Source: Candidatus Zixiibacteriota bacterium (GTDB lineage: Bacteria > Zixibacteria > MSB-5A5 > GN15 > JAAZOE01). From it: a stretch of 55,899 bases of DNA. Positions 16,868-25,004 of the stretch are shown one piece after another. How positions within the stretch are numbered: position 1 is the first letter of the stretch; each line of letters starts with the position of its first letter. The notes below the pieces were generated by a model, which saw only the letters and a list, made by a program, of their open reading frames with translations, was not told the origin of the DNA and ran no database searches. The DNA is taken from the NCBI GenBank assembly GCA_023138975.1, contig JAGLON010000036.1, forward strand, positions 1 through 55,899, written 5' to 3'. The translations under genes and the position numbers were made by a program.

Positions 16868-18793
16868 ATGCGGGTAACCAACCAAATGATGGCTGATCGG
16901 ACAGTGTTTAATCTGTCACGGAATGCGAGCAGATTTATGCGTATTCAGAATCAGTTGTCAACGGGCAGACAGATAAATACACCATCGGATGATCCGATTG
17001 GCACTCAGCTAGTGCTGGGGTATAAAACTCGGTTGAGCGAGTTGGAACAGTATATATCCAATATCGAACAGGCGAAAGGGCGATTAACATTCTACGAGGA
17101 TAGCCTGACCGACTTGAAGAACCTCTTTGAGTCTGCCAATCTTACCGCTACCACGATGGCCAATGATACTTTTACCGGAGTGGAGCGGGAAGCGGCGGCA
17201 AATGAAATAGATTCACTCTATCAGCAAATTCTGCAGTTGGGCAATAAGCAAATCAATGGTCGCTTCATTTTTGCAGGACATAGAATACGTACTACACCGC
17301 TTATGGCTTCTACAAACGGGGTTATATATAATGGCGATATCGGTACAATTAATATAGAACCGGATGATGGCTCGCGTATCCGCACGAATTTAAATGGCCA
17401 GGATATTTTCTTCAGACAGCTTTCAACTCTGGGAGATAAAAGCGATATAAGGGGTGGCCTTACCGGAACCACGCTTGTGGCTGATCTAAATGCAGGGAAT
17501 GGCATTGATAATACACCAGGAACCTTTGAAGTTTATGATGCCAATCGGGATGTTACGTACACTATTGATATTTCGGCCGCCAATACGGTTAATGATGTTT
17601 TAAATGCCATAAACACAACTCTCGGAGCCGGCAGTAATATATCGGCGGCGATAGCAAGTGCCGGTAATTCCTTCGTTTGGCAACCGACCATTGGAACAGC
17701 TAATAGTGCTACCGATCAGACACCTCTATCAAATTTAAATAACGGCGGTGGCGTTGATCAGTCGCCGGGCTCGTTCACAATTCGCAATGCTGATTCGAGT
17801 ATTTCTTTTACCGTGGATATTTCATCCGCGAGTACACTGGGTGAAGCCCGCACATTAATCAATAATGCCATTACTGCCGAAGGATTAACGAATGTTTCGG
17901 TCGGTTTTAATGCAAATGGGACCGGACTGGCAGTATCCGATACGAACGGTGTGCCTCTTGGCTTAACGATTGAAGATCCCAATTCCAGTCAGTCAACAGC
18001 CGAGGATCTCGGTATCGCCGGCTCTGTTGGAGCGAATTTAGATGGCCGCGATTTGCAGCCGATACCGGATTTCACCATTCGGGAAATCGGTGCTCAAACG
18101 ACTGGTACTGATCTGGGAATTATTGGACATGTTGTTCACGATACCGTAATGGCCGATATCCGGCCGCGCTTAACGTTGACATCAACATTGGCGTCCCTTA
18201 ACAACAACGCCGGATATACCCTTGGGGAAATAGAAATATCTCAGGGTGATAGAACGGTAACTCTTGATTTAGGTAATGCCTCATTGGTTACGGTAAGTGA
18301 TTTATTAGATACTATAAATAGTGCCGGTTTGGATATTACGGCGTCGATTAATGCCGACGAGACCGGAATTCAAATTGTCAATAATGTGGCTGACCGCACC
18401 CTGACAGTCAAAAGTACTGATTCTACTAGAACAGCCCATGAGCTGGGGATTGTAGGCTCGCCGGATATGCTTGGTACGATGCTGCTTTTATCCGATGCGC
18501 TTCATAATAACGACCGCGAAATGGCGGGTGCATTGATGGGCAATTTGGAAAAGGCAATGCAGGAACTGTTGGGCTCCCGAGCGGAGACCGGAACACGGAT
18601 CATGCGCTTGACAACAACCGGCAGCCGTCATGAATCAACCCAGATACAAGTACAAAAACTTCTCTCGGAAGTACAGGATGCCGATTTGATTTCGCTTGTA
18701 ACCGCGCAGGCAAGAGAAGAGAGTCTTTATCAAGCAGCACTTTTGGCAAGTTCGAAAATAATACAGCTATCGTTGGTGGACTTTTTAAGATAA
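16868..18793 (+). CDS. flgL: Flagellar hook-associated protein 3 FlgL, enlarged
   Basis: FlgL joins the hook to the filament. The N terminus (MRVTNQMMADRTVFNLSRNA; RQINTPSDDPIGTQLVLGYK) and C terminus (TGTRIMRLTTTGSRHESTQI and the final D0 helix) are classic FlgL. The protein is 641 residues, about twice the enteric length. The extra central part contains about three copies of a flagellin-hook-IN-type unit (PGTFEVYDANRDVTYTIDIS; PGSFTIRNADSSISFTVDIS; a shorter third at LGEIEISQGDRTVTLDLG). These add surface domains. An SD (GGAAGGTGA) precedes the ATG. Confidence 0.94.
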   Translation: MRVTNQMMADRTVFNLSRNASRFMRIQNQLSTGRQINTPSDDPIGTQLVLGYKTRLSELEQYISNIEQAKGRLTFYEDSLTDLKNLFESANLTATTMANDTFTGVEREAAANEIDSLYQQILQLGNKQINGRFIFAGHRIRTTPLMASTNGVIYNGDIGTINIEPDDGSRIRTNLNGQDIFFRQLSTLGDKSDIRGGLTGTTLVADLNAGNGIDNTPGTFEVYDANRDVTYTIDISAANTVNDVLNAINTTLGAGSNISAAIASAGNSFVWQPTIGTANSATDQTPLSNLNNGGGVDQSPGSFTIRNADSSISFTVDISSASTLGEARTLINNAITAEGLTNVSVGFNANGTGLAVSDTNGVPLGLTIEDPNSSQSTAEDLGIAGSVGANLDGRDLQPIPDFTIREIGAQTTGTDLGIIGHVVHDTVMADIRPRLTLTSTLASLNNNAGYTLGEIEISQGDRTVTLDLGNASLVTVSDLLDTINSAGLDITASINADETGIQIVNNVADRTLTVKSTDSTRTAHELGIVGSPDMLGTMLLLSDALHNNDREMAGALMGNLEKAMQELLGSRAETGTRIMRLTTTGSRHESTQIQVQKLLSEVQDADLISLVTAQAREESLYQAALLASSKIIQLSLVDFLR

Positions 18794-18811
18794 TAGGATT
18801 TAGGGGAAGAC

Positions 18812-19288
18812 ATGAAAGTCAATACTGCAAAATTTGGTGAACTCGAAGTTGATGACAGCTTGATAATCCACATGACCAAACCGGTTCTTGGATTTGAGGA
18901 TCTGAAAAAATACGTGATTATTGAGACTGAAGATTTTGAGCCGTTTAAGTGGTATCAGTCGGTGGAAGATCCAAAAGTCTCATTCGTGGTCGTCAATCCA
19001 CTGTTGTTTTTCTCAAAGTACTCAATCGAAGTTAACCCAAAAGAGATTGAGGAACTTCAGGTTGAGGATGTGGAAGATATCGTAACTTATGCGATCGTAA
19101 CGTTGCCATCTGATTTTACCAAAATGACAGCAAACCTTCAGGGGCCAATTTTGATCAATACTAAAACCCGATTGGCTAAACAGTTAGTGTTGGTTAATTC
19201 CCGGTACAAAATTAAACATCGAATTTTTGATTCTACCGACCAAAAGATCGACAAGAAGTCAAAAAATAAAGTTGCGGTAGGGGTTTAG
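18812..19288 (+). CDS. fliW: Flagellar assembly factor FliW
   Basis: FliW binds both flagellin and CsrA and so couples flagellin translation to its export. The 158-residue protein has the family motifs FGELEVDDSLIIHMTKPVLG near the N terminus, SFVVVNPLLFF in the middle and ANLQGPILINTKTRLAKQLV near the C terminus. csrA and fliW bracket flgL here, a standard arrangement for this partner switch. An SD (AGGGGAAG) precedes the ATG. Confidence 0.95.
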   Translation: MKVNTAKFGELEVDDSLIIHMTKPVLGFEDLKKYVIIETEDFEPFKWYQSVEDPKVSFVVVNPLLFFSKYSIEVNPKEIEELQVEDVEDIVTYAIVTLPSDFTKMTANLQGPILINTKTRLAKQLVLVNSRYKIKHRIFDSTDQKIDKKSKNKVAVGV

Positions 19289-19487
19289 CTTGAAAATTGG
19301 CAGGGTTTGGCTACCCGTCCAGTACTGGAGATAACCTGAATTCAGGTATGCAGGATGCATAAAATGAAACGCCGATTCTATTGATTAACTTATTTTATCC
19401 AGCCTATAATGCCTTTTTATTTTTTATTAAAAGGGGAGTCTCTGAAAGATTGATGAAAATCAGTTAAATCATCAAGGGCATTCAATA

Positions 19488-22097
19488 ATGAAAAAAAAAG
19501 AAAAAACTAAGATTAAGAGACACGATGAGAACACTTCCGCCTTCCTAAAGAAGGCCCTAAATCATGCAGAGAATAATGACTATGTGCAGGCCTATAATTG
19601 TGCCCGAAAGCTAAAAAACCAAACTGAAAATATGACTTCCGATGAGATAGTCGCTTATAATCATTTGATGGCGTTTGCGTCGTATTATACAAAGAAAATT
19701 AAAGAAGCTGAAAAGCATGCCAAGGCTGGTCGTCGGCTTAGCCCGGGTAGCTTAGATTTCTATTTCATATCAGCTATTTGCTCTGCGCATAACAAAAATT
19801 ATAGTGACGCCGGTAACTTTTGCGAAACATATTTGACGCTTCACGAGTCCATGAGTAGTGAAGCAGCCGCAACGAATAACTGGAATCGTACAATAAATCA
19901 GAAGCATCAGATACTCAGCGCATATGGTGTGTCTTTAAATGAATCTCAAGAATATGAGAAAGCAGAAGCTGTCTTAAAACAGGCTATCGACCTCAACCCC
20001 TCCTACGAATCGAGTTACATTAATTTGGCCCTGGTATATAAATCGCAATCTGACAGCCAAAAAGCTCTTGATATTGTCAGGCAAGGTCTAAAAGCTAATC
20101 CTGATTCAAAACAGTTGAAAAGTATGATCGAGTGGTCGGGTAAAAGAGCAACCATTTCGGCTTGTATGATAGTGAAAAATGAAGAAGAATTACTCGATCG
20201 CTGTCTGAAGTCGATTCATGATGTTGTTGATGAGATAATACTAGTCGACACCGGTTCCACCGATAAAACAGTCGAAATAGCCGAAAAGTACGGTTGTAAA
20301 ATATATCATTATCCCTGGCAGGGAGATTTTTCCTCGGCCAGAAATGAATCGATGAAATATGCCAGTATGGATTGGATATTCATCATTGATGCCGATGAAG
20401 AGTTTCCTCCGGAAGAGATTAACAAATTACGTGTTGTAACAAATCAGGAAGAATTAGATATAATCTCGATAAACTGTATTAACAAAAGTCTTGAAACAGG
20501 GCAAGTAACATCGTTTCTACCTTCGGTCCGCCTGATTCGCAGGAAGCTGAAATTAAGTTATTTCGGTATCGTTCACAATCGCCTTGATATACCAGAAGGG
20601 CACAAAGTCCTTCGTGCCGATGTCGATTTGCATCATTACGGATACGATTTAGACCGCGAAAAGATGGATGAAAAGCTCGCTCGGACACGAAAGCTATTAA
20701 ATCAACAATTATCAAAAACGCCTGATGATGTATATGCTAATTTCAACATGGCGCAACTGCTACGAGGATACAAGGATGGCAACGGACCTGAAAAAGCGAA
20801 ACTAATTATCGAGCATGCCTCGAAAGTTATTGAAAACCCTGAATCAAAACTAAAAAAATATTATGGTCAGCGATTAATGGCCTTCCATCAAAAGGCTATT
20901 GGTCTGTGTAATATTGAGAGCTTTGATGAAGCGGAAAACTGTTGTCTCGAGGCTTTGGCGGAAAAAGAAGATTACCTGGACCCGATTCTTACCCTAGGAG
21001 ATATCTATAATTACAAAACAGAGTTTGTTAAAGCTGAACAGTTTTATAATCGATATCTGGAGTCTCAGTCCAAATATGATACTGGTGAAGAAATTACAAA
21101 TATAATTCTGCACAATCTTGAGGCCCGCCATAAGGCCTGGTATGGAATAGGATTAATCGGGGAGAGAACAGAAGATAAAGATAAAGCAATCAACGCCTTT
21201 CAACGTGTAATTAAGAATAAAACAATATATCTCGATACCAATATACGGCTGGCCAAAGCTTGCCTGGAATCAGGAAAGCACGATTTAGCCATTAAGTATT
21301 TCAAGAAGGAAATTACCGAGATTGAGCATTCTGGAATTGCGCGCTATGGTTTAGGATGCGCTTATTTTGCTAAGGGAGATGCTGAAAAATCTATTCGCCA
21401 TATAAAAGAAGCGCTCTATCTCAGCCCCAAAAATGCAGACTGGCGTTATACACTCAGCAAAGTCTATAAGAATGTTGGACAAGAACAAGAAAGCAGCCGT
21501 TTGATTATTGAGGCGGCGCAAAGACATTCGATTAATGCTGAGATATATTTTGAGGCCGGTAATATTTATTTTGAACAAAATGAAATAGAAAATGCGATTG
21601 AAATGTATAATAAAGCGCTGGCCGTTGATTCCGGTCACTTTAATTCACTGAATAATCTGGGTAATTGTTACTTCAAATCCGAACAATATGACCGTGCCTG
21701 TGCAATTTATGAACAGGTTGTAGCCAAAAGTCCTGAGCATATTATCGCTTATCGTAATCTTGGACTGTCATACGCAAGATGCGGTAAAAGTCAGGACGGT
21801 CTCAAATTCCTGATGTCATATTCGGATAAGAACCCTGATGATATTCAAATCTATCGTATTATCGGCGAATTGTTTACGCAAGAAAGCCTGTACTCCGAAG
21901 CGATTGGATGCTTTGAAAAGTACATGATTACATTCAGCCAGGATTATAAGGTTTTGCTTTACATGTCTGACATTTATCTCAAACTGGGGCATGTAGATTC
22001 GGCTGTAGCGGGATATCAGCAAGTTCTGAGTGTGTCTCCATCCTGTACCGAAGCTAAACATCGACTGCAAGCATTGCTCAAAACTGAAACAGTATGA
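19488..22097 (+). CDS. TPR-repeat protein with a GT2 glycosyltransferase domain
   Basis: The 869-residue cytoplasmic protein has N-terminal TPR repeats (about residues 20-215) and a family-2 glycosyltransferase domain at about 223-400, with ISACMIVKNEEELLDRC, LVDTGSTDKTVEIAE and an Asp-Ala-Asp metal/nucleotide-sugar site (FIIDADEEFPPEE, near residue 300). A long second TPR array follows to the C terminus. TPR-GT fusions often glycosylate proteins. Placement between fliW and flagellin makes flagellin the likely acceptor (inference). No signal peptide or membrane helix is seen. The 199-base gap upstream suggests its own promoter, not identified. Confidence 0.85.
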   Translation: MKKKEKTKIKRHDENTSAFLKKALNHAENNDYVQAYNCARKLKNQTENMTSDEIVAYNHLMAFASYYTKKIKEAEKHAKAGRRLSPGSLDFYFISAICSAHNKNYSDAGNFCETYLTLHESMSSEAAATNNWNRTINQKHQILSAYGVSLNESQEYEKAEAVLKQAIDLNPSYESSYINLALVYKSQSDSQKALDIVRQGLKANPDSKQLKSMIEWSGKRATISACMIVKNEEELLDRCLKSIHDVVDEIILVDTGSTDKTVEIAEKYGCKIYHYPWQGDFSSARNESMKYASMDWIFIIDADEEFPPEEINKLRVVTNQEELDIISINCINKSLETGQVTSFLPSVRLIRRKLKLSYFGIVHNRLDIPEGHKVLRADVDLHHYGYDLDREKMDEKLARTRKLLNQQLSKTPDDVYANFNMAQLLRGYKDGNGPEKAKLIIEHASKVIENPESKLKKYYGQRLMAFHQKAIGLCNIESFDEAENCCLEALAEKEDYLDPILTLGDIYNYKTEFVKAEQFYNRYLESQSKYDTGEEITNIILHNLEARHKAWYGIGLIGERTEDKDKAINAFQRVIKNKTIYLDTNIRLAKACLESGKHDLAIKYFKKEITEIEHSGIARYGLGCAYFAKGDAEKSIRHIKEALYLSPKNADWRYTLSKVYKNVGQEQESSRLIIEAAQRHSINAEIYFEAGNIYFEQNEIENAIEMYNKALAVDSGHFNSLNNLGNCYFKSEQYDRACAIYEQVVAKSPEHIIAYRNLGLSYARCGKSQDGLKFLMSYSDKNPDDIQIYRIIGELFTQESLYSEAIGCFEKYMITFSQDYKVLLYMSDIYLKLGHVDSAVAGYQQVLSVSPSCTEAKHRLQALLKTETV

Positions 22098-22147
22098 ATC
22101 ACACTCGGTTATCTTTGATAAATGAGATAAAACAGAAGAGAAAAACG

Positions 22148-22174
22148 TAAAGTATGATAATTTAATGCCGATTT
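22148..22174 (+). promoter_or_regulatory. Sigma-28 (FliA) promoter of flagellin
   Basis: TAAAGTAT (22148-22155), an 11-base spacer and GCCGATTT (22167-22174) match the FliA consensus TAAAGTTT-N11-GCCGATAA closely. It is about 195 bases upstream of the fliC ATG, giving a long transcribed leader. Confidence 0.85.
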
Positions 22175-22180
22175 ATATTA

Positions 22181-22369
22181 CAAAGAAATAAAGGGAAAAT
22201 ATTTGTAGATTAACCTCAATAATGCGAAAGGAGGGGGCGAAAAGAAAAGTAACATCAGAAAGTGTTTCGTTTGTTAGATGGAGCTTGTGCCATGGATAGG
22301 CAGCTACAAAAAATATCCTAAGGACACTGCGGGCAGGGATGTCTCGCTACAGTTCAAGGAGGAATTGTA
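22181..22369 (+). promoter_or_regulatory. Long flagellin 5' leader with seven GGA motifs (candidate CsrA target)
   Basis: Between the inferred sigma-28 transcription start and the fliC ATG lie GGA motifs at 22230, 22280, 22294, 22322, 22337, 22358 and 22361. The last two form the ribosome binding site AAGGAGGAAT. CsrA recognises ANGGA, usually in loops and overlapping the SD. With csrA and fliW close upstream, this leader is the expected target of the CsrA-FliW circuit. Binding itself is inference. Confidence 0.6.
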
Positions 22370-24529
22370 ATGTCACTTCGTATTAATAACAACATTGCTG
22401 CTATCAACGCGCATCGTAACTTAACATTAACAACACGCGCCCTTTCCAGTTCAATGGAAAAACTGTCATCCGGTTATCGTATTAACCGTGCCAGTGATAA
22501 CCCGGCTGGTTTGGTAATTTCAGAACAGTTCCGTGCTCAGATTGCCGGTCTCGGCCGTGCCATTGAGAACTCGGAAGGTTCGATCAACATGATTCAGACC
22601 GCTGAAGGTGCTCTTAATGAACTCAACCATCTTTTGGTTTCAATGAGAGAACTGGCTATTCACGCGGCCAACGAAGGCTTTAACGACACCGATCAGTTAG
22701 CTGCTGATCAGGCTGAAATCGCTAACGCGATTGCTACTATTGACCGTGTTACGGCCAATACTCAGTTTGGTACCAAGAAGCTGCTTGATGGTAGTAATGC
22801 CAACACAGCCACGATCACTTCGGTGAACTCATCGTTGCTGAATATTGTTGAAAGTAATCTTTCAACCGGAACGCATTCTATTGCCATCACTAAACAGACC
22901 GATTCAACTTCGACTCTCAACTCAACAGCTTTAGGTCTGTCTCTGTCTGGTACTACTGGCAGTCCGGATAACCTGACTGACGGTATTCACAACATCGACG
23001 TCGTCCAGGCTTCCGGTCAAGCGATTAAATCCACCGGTAGTATGGATATCACCGATTACTGGGGCAATGGTATGCGTGTCGCCGCTACCGCTGCTCGTGG
23101 CGTTGTCACTAGTGCTGCCGCGGGTACGACCTTGGCAAATGACGCAACTGTAACTGCCGACTTTATCATTCAGGAAAACGGTGGCTCGGTTTCTTCAGTT
23201 CAGTCAATTAGCGTCTCACTGGCGACTGGCGACAACACCCAAGACGTTGTAGCCGCTTTCAACACTGCTATCGCTGCCAATTCAGTTTTGAACGGTAAGA
23301 TCGAAGCCTCCTCAGGTGGCGGTAACGACCTTATCTTCCAGACTGCAAACGATGGCGCTCAGTATTCGTTTGAACTTGATGCCTTCTCAGGCTCCGCTAG
23401 TGTTGGAACTTTCACCGCCGGTACTTCGGTGCGCGGTGCTTCATCCAACGTGATTGACTTTGATGTCGATTCAGCGGGAGTTACACTTACCGCCAGCACC
23501 ATGACGGTTGCCGCCGGTACTTATTCGACTCTGTCATCACTGGCTACAGCCCTTGATGCTGCTTCTGGTACCGCTTATGGTGACATTATCGGTTCAGTCA
23601 GGGAGATGGGTGTAGAAGTTAATGCGGCCTCTACCGGTCTTAACTTCTTTACCAATGATGAAGGTTCAACCTATTCGCTTAAGATGGTTGACACCGGCGA
23701 TGCTTCTTCTCTGCGTTCGGCCTTAAATCTTACACTGGATACGACCAAACACAGTGGAACCGATGCTCTTGTATCTTTTGACGGATACACTAATAGCCTC
23801 AGTGATGTCCAGTACAATGCTTCCGGTAGCTTTACACTCGCCAATAAAGCCGGCGATGTAAACACTCTTGGTCGCGGTACTGTAGACATGACTATTGGCA
23901 CCGCTGTAAACGGTATTGATCTTGGTAATCTGTTACTTGACGTTTCTGCGGCTACATTTAGTGTTTCACTGGATGGCGGCCCGGGTTCTTCAGCGACAGC
24001 AGGTATCGATTCTCTGATTTATAACTCAGACCGTACCGAATCAATTAAGATGAATGTTGGTCTCCGTTCAACCGGTGGTACTGAAACAATTAATAACGTT
24101 GATCAGTCCCTGGTCTTCCAGATTGGCGCAAATGTCGGCCAGACCGCGAAAATTGGAATCCGTAATATGGCTTCCGGTTCTCTCGGACGTAACATTGCCG
24201 GTAATTTGTTCTCCAATTTGTCACAGATCGATGTTACGACCTCGGCAGGTGCCCAGGATTCTCAGTCAATTATTGATGCGGCTATCAATGAAGTTTCAAA
24301 CCTTCGTGGTACCCTCGGTAGTTTCCAGAAGAACGCCTTGGAATCTAATCTACGTAACCTTAGAATTGCCAAGCAGAACCTGTCTGCATCCGAATCAATG
24401 ATTCGTGATACAGATATGGCTGCTGAAATGTCAACTTTTGTTAAGCACCAGATCCTGCTTCAGGCTGGTACTTCGATGCTGGCTCAGGCAAACCAGGTTC
24501 CGCAGACTATTCTGTCGTTGTTTGGTTAA
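22370..24529 (+). CDS. fliC: Flagellin FliC, large form
   Basis: This is the filament subunit, 719 residues against about 500 in enteric bacteria. The N-terminal D0/D1 region (MSLRINNNIAAINAHRNLTL; SSGYRINRASDNPAGLVISE) and C-terminal D1/D0 region (NLRIAKQNLSASESMIRDTD; ending QVPQTILSLFG) are canonical. The central about 450 residues are Ser/Thr/Gly/Ala-rich with beta-strand-like repeats, a surface likely to be glycosylated in view of the adjacent glycosyltransferase. The gene has a strong SD, a sigma-28 promoter and a GGA-rich leader, all indicating high and regulated expression. Confidence 0.97.
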   Translation: MSLRINNNIAAINAHRNLTLTTRALSSSMEKLSSGYRINRASDNPAGLVISEQFRAQIAGLGRAIENSEGSINMIQTAEGALNELNHLLVSMRELAIHAANEGFNDTDQLAADQAEIANAIATIDRVTANTQFGTKKLLDGSNANTATITSVNSSLLNIVESNLSTGTHSIAITKQTDSTSTLNSTALGLSLSGTTGSPDNLTDGIHNIDVVQASGQAIKSTGSMDITDYWGNGMRVAATAARGVVTSAAAGTTLANDATVTADFIIQENGGSVSSVQSISVSLATGDNTQDVVAAFNTAIAANSVLNGKIEASSGGGNDLIFQTANDGAQYSFELDAFSGSASVGTFTAGTSVRGASSNVIDFDVDSAGVTLTASTMTVAAGTYSTLSSLATALDAASGTAYGDIIGSVREMGVEVNAASTGLNFFTNDEGSTYSLKMVDTGDASSLRSALNLTLDTTKHSGTDALVSFDGYTNSLSDVQYNASGSFTLANKAGDVNTLGRGTVDMTIGTAVNGIDLGNLLLDVSAATFSVSLDGGPGSSATAGIDSLIYNSDRTESIKMNVGLRSTGGTETINNVDQSLVFQIGANVGQTAKIGIRNMASGSLGRNIAGNLFSNLSQIDVTTSAGAQDSQSIIDAAINEVSNLRGTLGSFQKNALESNLRNLRIAKQNLSASESMIRDTDMAAEMSTFVKHQILLQAGTSMLAQANQVPQTILSLFG

Positions 24530-24544
24530 TTATAATCCGGATAT

Positions 24545-24566
24545 CGGGGAGGCTTTGGCCTCCTCG
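24545..24566 (+). promoter_or_regulatory. Stem-loop between fliC and flaG
   Basis: CGGGGAGGC (24545-24553), loop TTTG, GCCTCCTCG (24558-24566) form a nine-pair stem with one G-T pair. There is no T run, so it is more likely an mRNA-stabilising 3' structure or weak attenuator for the flagellin message than a full terminator. Confidence 0.6.
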
Positions 24567-24591
24567 ATTCCATAAGCCATGAGGTGCTATC

Positions 24592-24975
24592 ATGCAGATG
24601 GATAAAATAGTTTCCACTGCGGGGCAATCACCTAAAGCGGCGAATAACATCGGACGTAGCGCCGGCAATACGGAAGTTCCGGTGGAAATGGAGAAATTAA
24701 AGGAGGCTGTGGAAAGTGATAATGCCTCCAGTGATAAACAAGTTAAGATTAGCAAGGAAGAGTTAGAACAGGCGATTGAAAGTCTACAGGAATATGCTGG
24801 CTGGGGAAATTTCAATATTGGATTTGACACTGATGACGAGACCAACAGCCTGATAATTAAAATTGTTGATCGCGAATCAGGAGAAATGCTTCATCAGATA
24901 CCGTCTGAGAATATTCTAAAACTCCGCAGTCATCTGCGGGAAGTCTTAGGCTTGGTCTTTGATCATTTAGCATGA
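24592..24975 (+). CDS. flaG: FlaG family protein
   Basis: FlaG proteins lie beside flagellin in many bacteria and influence filament length. The 127-residue product has a disordered N terminus and the conserved C-terminal FlaG domain (about residues 60-127): NFNIGFDTDDETNSLIIKIV, DRESGEMLHQIPSENILKLR. It sits between fliC and fliD, its usual location. No signal peptide is seen. Confidence 0.9.
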   Translation: MQMDKIVSTAGQSPKAANNIGRSAGNTEVPVEMEKLKEAVESDNASSDKQVKISKEELEQAIESLQEYAGWGNFNIGFDTDDETNSLIIKIVDRESGEMLHQIPSENILKLRSHLREVLGLVFDHLA

Positions 24976-25004
24976 GTTGGATATTAGATACATAGGAGTA
25001 ATTT

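Noticed and set aside
19311..19340. Possible sigma-54 site TTGGCAGGGTTTGGCT before the TPR-GT2 gene
   Set aside because: GG and GC are nine bases apart, not 10, and the TTGC core is missing.
19361..19380. Possible sigma-28 promoter before the TPR-GT2 gene (TAAA ... GCCGATTC)
   Set aside because: The elements are only seven bases apart instead of 15, so the spacing is wrong.
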